Assembly (NCBI RefSeq): GCF_963665245.1
Contig: NZ_OY762268.1
Span: 558,001 to 622,000, forward strand
Length of the DNA stretch: 64,000 nt
Reading direction: 5' to 3'
Source of the DNA: an uncultured Paludibaculum sp.
GTDB taxonomy: Bacteria; Acidobacteriota; Terriglobia; Bryobacterales; Bryobacteraceae
Below, one piece after another: positions 33,995 to 43,277 of the stretch (positions within the stretch are counted from its first letter, which is position 1; each line of letters opens with the position of its first letter). Below the pieces are notes generated by a model that made no database searches, was not told the origin of the DNA, and was given only the letters and a program-made list of their open reading frames with translations. The translations under genes were made by a program, and so were the position numbers.

Positions 33995-35775
33995 ACCAGG
34001 GCTTCGTACCGCGGCTCCCCATGCAGCGTCTCATAGGCTGGATGCACGCCCACCAGGCACACGGACAGCTCGCGCCGCTCGCAGGCACCCTCCAGCCAAT
34101 CCAATGCGATCCCCTTCTCGCCCAGCCCCAGGTGGCTCAGCGCCCGAGCCGTCGAAGGAACAAAGCAGGTCTGTGCCATCTCGTCCAACTCGCGCAGAAG
34201 CGCCCGCGCACGCTGTTCCTGCCCGGCCAGTCCGCAAGTCTGTGCCATCGCGCCTAACAGACTGGGCAGGTGCCCTGGCATCCGCCGTGCTTCCTCAAAC
34301 AGCGCCAGGGCCTCGTCATACCGACCCATGTGCGAGTAGACACGCCCCATCCCGGTGACGAACTTGTAGTGCCGGCCGTGCGCTTCCAGCCCACGCCGGT
34401 GCTCCGTCAGCGCCTCGTCGAAACGCCCCGCCATCTGATAGACCATGGCCATCGAGTCCTGAATCGCGATCGACAGTGGATCCAACTGCACCGCCAATCG
34501 CATCCGCTCAATCGCCTCTTCGAACCGGCCCAACGTGGCGAGGTAGTCGCCCGCGTACCAGTGTTGCGCCGTCGCGTACCCCGGATGCAGTTCCAGAGCC
34601 CGCCGGTAGCGTACACCCGCTTCCTTCCAACGCCATTCATACAGCGACTCGATCAGCCCTAACGACGTATGCGCTTCCGCCAGATCCGGATCCAGTTCCA
34701 GTGCCCGCAACGCTGCCGCCTTGGCCATCGGCATCGTGTCTTTCGTGGCGGCGAATCCAAGCTCCGCCATCACACTGTAGCTGTCAGCCAGACCGGCATA
34801 CCCCGGAGCAAAGCTGGCATCAATCGTCACGGCCTGCGAGAACAACTGGATGGCCAGTTGGAATCCTTCATGGCTCCGCTTGTTCCATTGGTAACGCCCC
34901 TGCAAGTACCGGTCATAGGCGTCCACGTTCCAGCGCTTCCGGCCGCTGTCCTTTGTCGCAGGGCACCCAAGCAACTGCACCCGCAGGCTTTCCGCAATCT
35001 CGCGGGCAATGTCTTCCTGGATATCGAACAGATCGGCCATCCAGCGATCGTACGTCTCGGCCCACAGATACTGGCCCGACTCGGTCAACACCAGCCGCAC
35101 CGTGATGCGCAGGCGCTCGCCAGACCGGCGCACGCTGCCCTGTAGCACCGAGCCCACCATCAACCGCCGCCCCACGGCCGCGTAGTCGTCGCGCCCTTCC
35201 TTCAACTGCGCCGCTGTCGTCCAGGCCACGACCCTCAATCCGCGCACCTTCGTCAGCGCATGAATCAGCTCTTCCGTCAGGCCATCGCTGAAGTATTCAC
35301 CGTCGGGCTCCGGGCTCAAGTTGGAGAAAGGAAGGACGGCAATGCTCGTCGCCGGGTTGTCCTCCGGCGCCTCGGGACGGGCCTCGCCGCGCGTACGGAA
35401 TACGGCTGCATAGCACCCCGTCGGGATCTCGATGATCAGGTCGTCTTCCAGACCCTCGCCTTCGTAATAGGCCTTGAGTTTTGCGCGCAGACGTCGTGCC
35501 TCCACCCGCACAATCGGGTCCGTACGCGGATCGAACGCACTGGTCCGGTCGAATACTTCCACGCCAAGCAGATACTCTTTTAGGTCCGCGGCCTGGCCGG
35601 CCAACGAATGCTTCACGACGAAGCGCAACAACCGGCTCATTCGCTCGGAGCTGCGGAAGGTCTTGCTCGATGCTATTTTCTCCGCCTGGATGCGCACTGC
35701 TTGGGGGGTGGCGGAGATCAGGAACCCTTGGAACTGTCCACTTGGATCAGTACCCTCTCTACCCTCTGGCGCCAT
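33970..35775 (-). CDS. Winged-helix/TolB-N/TPR regulator-like protein
   Basis: 601 residues. N-terminal 40-130 matches the winged-helix-like effector domain often annotated as DNA-binding in Acidobacteria (SERMSRLLRFVVKHSLAGQ, DPRTDPIVRVEARRLRAKL). Then a TolB-N/adenylate-cyclase-like segment (TSIAVLPFSNLSPEPDGEYFSDGLTEELI), followed by TPR repeats from about 330 on. No transmembrane helix is obvious. Such proteins are very abundant in Solibacter-type genomes; the target is unknown. Confidence 0.8.
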   Translation of the reverse strand: MAPEGREGTDPSGQFQGFLISATPQAVRIQAEKIASSKTFRSSERMSRLLRFVVKHSLAGQAADLKEYLLGVEVFDRTSAFDPRTDPIVRVEARRLRAKLKAYYEGEGLEDDLIIEIPTGCYAAVFRTRGEARPEAPEDNPATSIAVLPFSNLSPEPDGEYFSDGLTEELIHALTKVRGLRVVAWTTAAQLKEGRDDYAAVGRRLMVGSVLQGSVRRSGERLRITVRLVLTESGQYLWAETYDRWMADLFDIQEDIAREIAESLRVQLLGCPATKDSGRKRWNVDAYDRYLQGRYQWNKRSHEGFQLAIQLFSQAVTIDASFAPGYAGLADSYSVMAELGFAATKDTMPMAKAAALRALELDPDLAEAHTSLGLIESLYEWRWKEAGVRYRRALELHPGYATAQHWYAGDYLATLGRFEEAIERMRLAVQLDPLSIAIQDSMAMVYQMAGRFDEALTEHRRGLEAHGRHYKFVTGMGRVYSHMGRYDEALALFEEARRMPGHLPSLLGAMAQTCGLAGQEQRARALLRELDEMAQTCFVPSTARALSHLGLGEKGIALDWLEGACERRELSVCLVGVHPAYETLHGEPRYEALVKKLGLRG

Positions 35776-35977
35776 GGTCTATTATCTAACCTCGGCACCC
35801 CCATCGGCAACGTCGGGAGCAGTTCGTTACAAACCGAAGGGCAGAGGCGGAACCCAAACAGTGGGCCCCGCCAACCCGTTAGCTGTGGAACTGAGCGCCC
35901 AGCGAACCGCTGACGGCGGAATGCTGATAGCTGAGAGCTACAATGCCGCAACGTCATCGAACTCCCGAACTAAGGCG

Positions 35978-36901
35978 TCACGCCAAAGCGTCCTGACAGA
36001 ACTTAACGCAGGTCTTCACTTCGGCCAACACACTGGAATCGGCCGGAACGTCATATTCCAGCTCAATATCGGCAGGCCATTTGTACTTCTCGGCCTTCAT
36101 CAACTGCAGCACTTCTTTGAGTGGTGTATCGCCCTGACCCCACTTCGCATTCCCGCCGCCCTTCGTGCCGTACTTCTTGTCCTTCAAATGGAAACTGGTG
36201 ATGCGCGCATGGTGCTCTTTGATGAACGGAATCGGCGATGCGCTGATTGCCTCCGTGAAATGGCCGACGTCCAGGTTGATCGAGTTGTACTTTGACTGCG
36301 ACAACGCCACATCCCAGCTATGCGCGTCCACATGCGTGTGATTGTGATAGCCAATGTAGATCTTGTGCTTCGTCGCGAAGTCGCCCACTCGTTTGGAGTG
36401 CTCTGCCTTCGTCGGCAGTTCCATCGTGATGCAGTTCGCACCCAGCGTCCGAGCCACGGTGAAAATGTACTCGTACTCGTCGTCCGACATCGTCTCCGTC
36501 AACGGCAGCTTGAAGATCGGAATGTCCACGCCCGCCGAGTTATACATCTTCCGGAAGGCCTTGTACTTGTCCATCGACACCGACAGGCGCCACTTTTTGC
36601 GCTCTTCCTCGTACTTCTTGATCGCCTCCCGCTGCTCGGGTGTCATCTGGCGCCCGCCTCTTGCGGGTGGTGCCGGCGCGCCGGCGTACGCTTCCGCGGG
36701 ATCCGACATCAGCTCAATTGAGCTGAGACCCGTCTCCACGCAATACTTCAGGACGTCCTCTGCCGTGCTCGGCAGGGCGCGAAAACTGTAGGTAATCGCC
36801 CCAATCTGCACTCCGCCAAACTTGGAGTTCACAGCACCCCACATCGTCGCAGCCGGAATCGCAGCTAGCGCCGCCTTGCCCAAATCCCTGCGTGTCATCA
36901 T
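35978..36901 (-). CDS. Sugar phosphate isomerase/epimerase-like TIM-barrel protein with Tat leader
   Basis: 307 residues. MMTRRDLGKAALAAIPAATM is a Tat-like leader. The core is a xylose-isomerase-like TIM barrel: GAITYSFRALPS at its first strand, IGYHNHTHV, NLDVGHF and ITSFHLKDKKYG are metal-ligand segments of the AP-endonuclease-2/IolE-type family. The ATG at 36901 overlaps the upstream Gfo/Idh stop (ATGA). Pairs of such isomerases with Gfo/Idh proteins usually process sugars or inositols; here both carry export signals. Confidence 0.85.
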   Translation of the reverse strand: MMTRRDLGKAALAAIPAATMWGAVNSKFGGVQIGAITYSFRALPSTAEDVLKYCVETGLSSIELMSDPAEAYAGAPAPPARGGRQMTPEQREAIKKYEEERKKWRLSVSMDKYKAFRKMYNSAGVDIPIFKLPLTETMSDDEYEYIFTVARTLGANCITMELPTKAEHSKRVGDFATKHKIYIGYHNHTHVDAHSWDVALSQSKYNSINLDVGHFTEAISASPIPFIKEHHARITSFHLKDKKYGTKGGGNAKWGQGDTPLKEVLQLMKAEKYKWPADIELEYDVPADSSVLAEVKTCVKFCQDALA

Positions 36902-38472
36902 GCTTTCACCTCCCAGCCCTTTCTGTAGGCGGGCTTCACCCATTGATTCGCAGCTTTGTTGTTGCTGAACTCGCCCTTGGCGTTATCCCACACCAGCTTG
37001 CCTTCGCAGTGCACGGCGGCCGCACCCAGCACCAGCCATTCGGTGTAGGGCGCCGCAATCGAAAAGTTCGAACACGCCGGAGCGCCGCCCTTGCAGGCCC
37101 GCACCCAGTCGTGCAGGTGCGCCGCGTGGTTGCTGCCCGTGCTGGCGCCGGGTGACCGGGTCAAATACGGATCCGGCAGTTTGTACTCCGCCCAGCGCGA
37201 CCCCGGCAGCAGGCCCACGCCTTCACCGCGCCCGCTGGTGCCCATGTAGCCTTTCGCGCCCGAGAAGATCAGGTTGTACCCGGTGCGGTTCGGCGGCCCG
37301 CTGGCCGCCCTTGGCGCGGCCTTCGCGACGCCACCCGTCCCCATCCGGAACCCGCCCTGCCCCTGCACCGGCCCCACCTGCGGACCTTCGCCCGGGACCT
37401 TCCGCGCCTCATCCGCCGTCATCCCCGGCGGCAGGTACGCATCGCCATCCGCGTGGTGATACCAGTACACCGTCACCGGCGGCATCCCCGGCCGTGCAGC
37501 GAACTCGTACTTGATCGCCAATTCGTCCGGGAACGTGAAGGGAGGCACCTCACTCTTTTTGATGCACTCCACGCTCACCAGGTATTTCGGGTGCAACTGC
37601 AGTCCCCAGTTCGCGGGACCGAGGATGTGGATCCCCCAATCCCCGATCAGGCTGCTGCCAAAGTCGTAGAAGCCGCGCCAGTTGAACGGCAGATAGAACC
37701 CAAAGCCGTCGGTGGAGTTCGGCCGGCCCGCCTTTGCGTTCCGGTCGGCCACAAAGGCCTTGTAATCCGCGTCTCCTTCCGTGAACGGACGCGCCGCGGC
37801 TGTACCCAGCCACAGGTCCCAGCTCAATGTATCCGGCACGGCGCTCGCCGGCGGCAACTTGGTCATGCCCTGCGGCCAACTCGGCTTGCCGCTCCAGGCA
37901 TGCACTTCCTTCACGTCGCCAATCTCGCCGGACCACAGGATCTCGCACGCCACGCGCGTGGCATCGTGCGAGTAGCCCTGGTTGCCCATCTGCGTGGCCA
38001 CCTTGTAGCGTTCCGCCGCGGCCGCCATCATGCGCGCCTCGCCTGACAACCGCGTCAGGGGTTTCTCGACATATACGTGCTTGCCCGCCTGCATCGAGAG
38101 GATCGCGCAGTAGGTGTGCATGTGATCGGGCGGCCCAATCACCACTGCGTCGATGTCCTTGCCGGACTTGTCCAACATCTCGCGAAAGTCCTTGTACCGC
38201 TTGGCCTGCGGGAATCGCTCAAACGACTCCCTGCCGCGTGCCCAATCGACGTCGGCCAGGGCCACCACGTTCTCGACGCCGGAATGCGCCAGTTTCAGGT
38301 CGGCGGCCGGCTGTCCGCCCGCTCCGATAGCGGCCAGATTCAGCTTCTCGTTCGGGGACTTGTACCCCATCGCTTTCAGCGAAGCTACACTACCGAAGCC
38401 GCCAATCGGGATGGCGCCGGCCATCAATGTGCCGTGGAAGAAATGCCTGCGGGTAATACGGGAAGAAGACAC
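36898..38472 (-). CDS. Gfo/Idh/MocA-family oxidoreductase with Tat signal
   Basis: 524 residues. TRRHFFHGTLMAGAIPIGG is a twin-arginine leader. LNLAAIGAGGQPAADL is the dinucleotide-binding motif, and GKHVYVEKPLTRLSGEA the EKP motif. It is longer than usual (350-400); the additional part (about 330-430) is glycine- and proline-rich with inserted loops. It is coupled by a 4-bp overlap to the isomerase gene. Substrate unknown; periplasmic location inferred. Confidence 0.87.
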   Translation of the reverse strand: MSSSRITRRHFFHGTLMAGAIPIGGFGSVASLKAMGYKSPNEKLNLAAIGAGGQPAADLKLAHSGVENVVALADVDWARGRESFERFPQAKRYKDFREMLDKSGKDIDAVVIGPPDHMHTYCAILSMQAGKHVYVEKPLTRLSGEARMMAAAAERYKVATQMGNQGYSHDATRVACEILWSGEIGDVKEVHAWSGKPSWPQGMTKLPPASAVPDTLSWDLWLGTAAARPFTEGDADYKAFVADRNAKAGRPNSTDGFGFYLPFNWRGFYDFGSSLIGDWGIHILGPANWGLQLHPKYLVSVECIKKSEVPPFTFPDELAIKYEFAARPGMPPVTVYWYHHADGDAYLPPGMTADEARKVPGEGPQVGPVQGQGGFRMGTGGVAKAAPRAASGPPNRTGYNLIFSGAKGYMGTSGRGEGVGLLPGSRWAEYKLPDPYLTRSPGASTGSNHAAHLHDWVRACKGGAPACSNFSIAAPYTEWLVLGAAAVHCEGKLVWDNAKGEFSNNKAANQWVKPAYRKGWEVKA

Positions 38473-38576
38473 GGGGAAAGAACCTCACAAAGAGCCTATC
38501 GCAATCCCTCCGATGCCCGCATCTTCACAAACACGTTCGAAGGGCTCGGCCGGTGACTATAATAGGGGACGACCGA

Positions 38577-39698
38577 ATGCCTCTCGTTCCGCCTTACATC
38601 GAAGCCCTCCGCCCCTACGTGGCGGGCATGAGTCCCGAAGAGGCACGGCATCGTTACAACCTCGATCAGATCGACAAACTGGCCTCCAACGAAAACCCGC
38701 TCGGCCCTTCGCCGATGGCGGTGGACGCCATGCAGCGCACGCTGAGCGGCCTCAATTTCTACCCCAGCGGCGGTGTGGAACTGCGCCGGCGGCTGGCCGA
38801 ACTGTACGAGGTGAAGATCGAAAATGTCATCGCCGGTAGCGGCAGCGAAGGCATCATGGCGAACATCATTCGCACCTTCCTGCTCGACGACGACGAGGTC
38901 CTTACCACTGAGAACGCCTTTATCGGCTTCCGCGTCCTCGCCCAGTCGCGCGGCATCGCCTATCGCACCGTGCCCTATCAGGATTGGCGCTATGACCTCC
39001 CCGCCCTGGCCGCAGCCATCACCGACAAGACCAAGATCGTCTATCTGGCCAATCCCAATAACCCGACCGGCACCATCTTCACGCGCCACGAGTTCGACGA
39101 GTTCTACCGTCACGTCCCGGAGCGTGTTCTCATCATCCTCGACGAGGCCTACTTCGAGTACGCCCAGGATCACCCGAAGTATCCGGACTCCATGCACTAC
39201 CGGTATGACAACGTCATCACCCTCCGGACCTTCTCCAAGATCTACGGCTTGGCCGGCATCCGCATTGGCTACGGCTTCGCCCACGAGAACCTCATTGCCA
39301 ACCTGCTCAAGGTGAAATTGCCGTTCGAACCCAGTTCCGTCGCCCAGGCCGCAGGCATCGCCGCCCTGGATGACCGCGAGTTTCTGCACCGCTCGCTCGA
39401 ATTGAATGCCCGCGGCCTTCGCCTCTTCGCGCACGAATTTCAGCAAATGGGCCTGACGGTCGTCCCAAGCCAGGCCAATTTCGTTATGCTACCGATGGCA
39501 TCGCCCCAAGAAGCAGAGCGCGTTGCCACTCGACTTTTGAGCCGGGGCACTATTGTGCGGCCCCTGGCCGCGTTCGGTTTGCCCGCCTGTCTGCGCGTCT
39601 CGACGGGCGCGATGGATGCGAACCAAAGGTGCGTCGAACACATGCGCCAGGCCGTTACGGAGGAGAAACAATGTCCGAGTCCGACGTCTTCCCGCTAA
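38577..39698 (+). CDS. hisC: Histidinol-phosphate/aromatic aminotransferase (HisC family)
   Basis: 373 residues, PLP aminotransferase fold type I. NENPLGPSPMAVDAM is the HisC N-terminal signature, ANPNNPTGT holds the PLP-contacting Asn, and Lys221 in TFSKIYGLAGIRIGY is the PLP lysine. ATG at 38577 follows AGGGGA. It overlaps hppD by 28 bp, so in vivo it may transaminate tyrosine or phenylalanine to feed 4-hydroxyphenylpyruvate dioxygenase rather than serve histidine synthesis; this is inference from the pairing. No other his genes are nearby. Confidence 0.85.
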   Translation: MPLVPPYIEALRPYVAGMSPEEARHRYNLDQIDKLASNENPLGPSPMAVDAMQRTLSGLNFYPSGGVELRRRLAELYEVKIENVIAGSGSEGIMANIIRTFLLDDDEVLTTENAFIGFRVLAQSRGIAYRTVPYQDWRYDLPALAAAITDKTKIVYLANPNNPTGTIFTRHEFDEFYRHVPERVLIILDEAYFEYAQDHPKYPDSMHYRYDNVITLRTFSKIYGLAGIRIGYGFAHENLIANLLKVKLPFEPSSVAQAAGIAALDDREFLHRSLELNARGLRLFAHEFQQMGLTVVPSQANFVMLPMASPQEAERVATRLLSRGTIVRPLAAFGLPACLRVSTGAMDANQRCVEHMRQAVTEEKQCPSPTSSR

Positions 39699-40771
39699 TC
39701 GGGATCGACCACATTCACTTCCTGGTGGCCAACGCCAAACAGGCGGCCTACTACTATAGAGCCGCCTTCGGCTTCAGCATCACCGCCTATCGCGGCCCCG
39801 AAACCGGCACGCGCGAGGCCGTTAGCTACGTCCTGGAGCAAGACCGCATTCGGTTCGTTTTCTCTACGCCCCTGCAGAGCGACAACCCCATGTACGAGCA
39901 CATCCGCCGCCATGGCGATGGCGTGCGCGACATCGCCTTCCTCGTCGACGATGCGGCCGGCGCCTGGCGCGGAGCTGTCGATCGCGGCTCGGAATCCGCC
40001 TACGAGCCATCGGTGCTTGAGGACGACCACGGATCCGTCCGCATGGCCGGCATCAAAACTTACGGCGATACCATCCACTCCTTCATCAGCCGCCACGGCT
40101 ACGCCGGCGCCTTCCGTCCGGGCTTTGTAGCCGTCACCGAACCTGATCTGGCCTCCCGCCCCACGGGCCTGCGGCAGTTGGACCACATCGTCAGCAACGT
40201 ACCGTTGGGCGAGATGACCCGCTGGGTCTCGCACTACCAAAGCACCCTCGGCTTCTCTCTGTTCCAGAGCTTCGATGACAAGGACATCAGCACCGAATAC
40301 ACCGCCTTGATGTCCAAGGTGATGGCCGCCGGCAACGGCCGCATCAAGTTCCCCATTAATGAGCCCGCGGCCGGACGCCGCAAGTCGCAGATCGAGGAGT
40401 ACCTCGACGCCTATGAGGGTGCCGGTGTCCAGCACATTGCCATGACCACCGGCAACATCGTCGAGACCGTCAGCCGCATGCAGGCACAGGGTGTCGAGTT
40501 CCTGCACGTGCCCACCACCTATTACGAGCAATTGCAGGAGCGCATCGGCCCCCTCGACGAGCCGCTGGATGAATTGGCCCGGCTGGGGATTCTCGTGGAC
40601 CGCGACGAAGAAGGCTATTTGCTTCAGATCTTCACAAAACCGGTCGAAGATCGGCCCACCCTTTTCTTCGAAATCATCCAGCGCAAAGGGAGCCGCAGCT
40701 TCGGCAAGGGCAACTTCAAAGCCCTATTCGAGGCTATTGAAAGAGAGCAGCAGCTAAGGGGTAACCTTTAG
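39671..40771 (+). CDS. hppD: 4-hydroxyphenylpyruvate dioxygenase
   Basis: 366 residues, two VOC domains. Iron ligands predicted as His172 (QLDHIVSNV), His255 (VQHIAMTT) and Glu334 (LFFEIIQRKG). The C-terminal segment GYLLQIFTKPVEDRPTLFFE is diagnostic. It converts 4-hydroxyphenylpyruvate to homogentisate in tyrosine catabolism. ATG at 39671 is preceded by GGAGGAG, and the gene overlaps the upstream aminotransferase. The other homogentisate-pathway genes are not in the window. Confidence 0.95.
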   Translation: MSESDVFPLIGIDHIHFLVANAKQAAYYYRAAFGFSITAYRGPETGTREAVSYVLEQDRIRFVFSTPLQSDNPMYEHIRRHGDGVRDIAFLVDDAAGAWRGAVDRGSESAYEPSVLEDDHGSVRMAGIKTYGDTIHSFISRHGYAGAFRPGFVAVTEPDLASRPTGLRQLDHIVSNVPLGEMTRWVSHYQSTLGFSLFQSFDDKDISTEYTALMSKVMAAGNGRIKFPINEPAAGRRKSQIEEYLDAYEGAGVQHIAMTTGNIVETVSRMQAQGVEFLHVPTTYYEQLQERIGPLDEPLDELARLGILVDRDEEGYLLQIFTKPVEDRPTLFFEIIQRKGSRSFGKGNFKALFEAIEREQQLRGNL

Positions 40772-40859
40772 CGCTCCTGAAAGCACACCTTAGTAGCCTC
40801 GCACTTACTGGCCAATTGAGTTATGGTTAAGGCGTCCAAGTCTCAAATTGGGGCGTCCC

Positions 40860-43277
40860 ATGAATGGTTCAGGGTTGTGCGAAAACCGCCATCTCGTGCT
40901 GGTCGTCGACGACGACCAGCAGATCGTTGATCTGTTGCACGACCGCCTTTCGCGGGACGGCTATGACCTTCTGACAGCCGCCAGTGCCGCCGAGGCGCTA
41001 CAGATCACGGCGCTTCGCGTCCCCTCCGTCGTACTGCTGGACGTTGTGATGCCGGGGCCCAGTGGCCTGGAGCTCTGCCGGCTTCTCAAGCAGGACCCGC
41101 GCACGGCCGACGTGCCCGTCATTATCCTTACCGGAATGATAAAGGAAGAGGATGTCGAGGCCGGCAGCCAGGCCGGAGCCGCGGACTACATCAAAAAGCC
41201 GTTCGACCTGGACGAACTTCGGTTCCGTGTGCGGGCTCAGATTCGCCTGCGGGAAGCGATCCGCAAGCAAACACGCGCGCAGCACCGCCTCAGCCTGATC
41301 AGCAGGGCCGCGAAAGACGCCATCATCCTCTTGGACGAGACAGGCTGCGTGGTCCATTGGAACGAAGCAGCGACCTCCATGTTTGGCTACTCGCACGAAG
41401 AGATTCTCGGCCGCAACATGCACGAAACAATAGCCCCGGAGCGTTTCCGGGGTGCTTACCGTGCCGCGTTCTCGAGGTTTCAGGAGTCCGGCGAGGGGAC
41501 GGCCGTGGGCGTCACGCTGGAGTTGCGCGCCCTCCGCAAGTCGGGTGAGGAGTTTCCCATTGAGTTGTCCCTCACTGCCACTCAGATGGACGGTCAGTGG
41601 TGGTCGCTGGGCATCGTGCGCGACATCAGCGACCGCCTTGAGGCGGGATCGTCGCTCCGGAACAGCGAAGAGCGGTTCCGCCGGCTGTTCGAAGAGGGTC
41701 CTCTTGGCATTGCCCTCATCACGCTGGAGTTCACGATTTACCGGGCCAACGCCGCTCTCACCCGCATGCTTGGTTATTCGGAAGCGGAGCTTCTGAATCG
41801 CTCCGTGGCCGATCTGACCTGGCCGGAGGACCTGCCGGCAACCCTGAAGCAGGCCGATCTCCTGCTGAGCGGTGAGCTGCCCAGCTATAGAATTCGGAAG
41901 CGGTACGTGACCAAGAACGGCGCGATAGTGTGGGCCGACGCGGCGGTCACGTTGATTCGGGACGAGCACGGTGCTCCCCTGTACGGTCTCGTCATGATCG
42001 AAGACATCACCGCCCGCGTGGAGAACGAGCGCAACCAGAAGCTGGCCGAGGCCAGGCTGCGTGAGAGTGAGAACCGGCTTACCAAGATCCTGGAGAACGT
42101 GCCGGTGGGCATCGCTATCGTCGGCCTGGAGAAGCGAATACGGTGGGCCAATCAGGCGGCTCTCCGGATGATCGGAGCCCCGGGCCTCGAGATCATCGTC
42201 GGGCAGCCGTGCAATCAGGTGTTATGCCAGTCGGTGAACGCCAGTTGCCCGTTCTGCGATTCGGGCGGCGCGGTGCTCAGCGCGGAGACCACGATGGCTC
42301 GCAGCGACGGAGCGCTGATTCCGGTGCTGAAGAGCACGCATACCGTTGAGTTCGACAACGAGGTGGTGCGGCTGGAGACCTTCATGGATCTTCGCGACCG
42401 CAAGCGGCTGGAGACCGAACTCGGCCACTCGCGCAAGCTCGAAGCCGTGGGCCAGTTGGCGGCCGGTGTTGCGCACGAAATTAACACCCCCATTCAGTAT
42501 GTGGGCGACAGCGTGCAGTTCCTCAAGGAGGCCTTTGAGAGCTTCCAGCAGGTGCTGCCGAAATACAGGGCTTGCGCCGCCAGCGCCCCGGAGGACCTGG
42601 CCGGCGAGATCGCCAGGCTGGAAGACGAGATGGACATTGACTGGCTGCTGAAGGAGATGCCGGCGTCGTTTGCCCGCTGCCAGGACGGCGTTGAGCGTGT
42701 GGCGCGCATCGTACGCGCCATGAAGGAGTTCGCCCATCCCGACCAGCGCGAGAAGGCGCCCGCGGATCTCAACCACGCCATTCAGAGCACTCTCACCATC
42801 GCCCACAACGAGTACAAGTACATTGCCGACATTGAGACCAACTTCGGGGACATCCCGCAAGTGGTCTGCCACGTCTCGGAGCTCAACCAGGTGTTTCTGA
42901 ACCTGATTGTGAACGCCGCCCACGCGATTCAGTCGAGCCTCGAGGGCACGGGCCTGCGCGGGGCCATCGGCATCACGACCTCCCAACGCGGGCAAAACGT
43001 CCAGATCGACATTGAGGACACTGGCGGCGGCATTCCGGACGAGATCAAGGATCGTATCTTCGATCCGTTCTTTACCACCAAGGCGGTGGGCAAAGGCACG
43101 GGCCAGGGACTGGCCATCGCGCATTCCGTGGTGGTGGACAAGCACGGGGGGTCTCTGACATTCACAACGAAGTACGGGTTGGGCACTACGTTTACCGTGT
43201 TGCTACCCATCGACGGGAAGGCCGGCGAGAAAGCGAGAAGGATGGATGGACAAGAAGACAGTCCTGTTCGTCGATGA
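40860..43277 (+). CDS. Hybrid sensor histidine kinase (REC-PAS-PAS-PAS-HK)
   Basis: 805 residues. REC domain 10-125 with phospho-acceptor Asp61 (LLDVVMPG) and Lys113 in IKKPFD. Three PAS-type segments at about 145-260, 270-390 and 400-515; the third holds four cysteines (C451, C456, C463, C466) in a CxxxxC...CPxC pattern. Phospho-His539 lies in GVAHEINTPIQ. The ATPase domain has DTGGGIPDEI and GKGTGQGLAIAHSVV. No membrane segment, so a soluble sensor. ATG at 40860 accepted. It overlaps the HDOD gene by 32 bp. Confidence 0.92.
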   Translation: MNGSGLCENRHLVLVVDDDQQIVDLLHDRLSRDGYDLLTAASAAEALQITALRVPSVVLLDVVMPGPSGLELCRLLKQDPRTADVPVIILTGMIKEEDVEAGSQAGAADYIKKPFDLDELRFRVRAQIRLREAIRKQTRAQHRLSLISRAAKDAIILLDETGCVVHWNEAATSMFGYSHEEILGRNMHETIAPERFRGAYRAAFSRFQESGEGTAVGVTLELRALRKSGEEFPIELSLTATQMDGQWWSLGIVRDISDRLEAGSSLRNSEERFRRLFEEGPLGIALITLEFTIYRANAALTRMLGYSEAELLNRSVADLTWPEDLPATLKQADLLLSGELPSYRIRKRYVTKNGAIVWADAAVTLIRDEHGAPLYGLVMIEDITARVENERNQKLAEARLRESENRLTKILENVPVGIAIVGLEKRIRWANQAALRMIGAPGLEIIVGQPCNQVLCQSVNASCPFCDSGGAVLSAETTMARSDGALIPVLKSTHTVEFDNEVVRLETFMDLRDRKRLETELGHSRKLEAVGQLAAGVAHEINTPIQYVGDSVQFLKEAFESFQQVLPKYRACAASAPEDLAGEIARLEDEMDIDWLLKEMPASFARCQDGVERVARIVRAMKEFAHPDQREKAPADLNHAIQSTLTIAHNEYKYIADIETNFGDIPQVVCHVSELNQVFLNLIVNAAHAIQSSLEGTGLRGAIGITTSQRGQNVQIDIEDTGGGIPDEIKDRIFDPFFTTKAVGKGTGQGLAIAHSVVVDKHGGSLTFTTKYGLGTTFTVLLPIDGKAGEKARRMDGQEDSPVRR

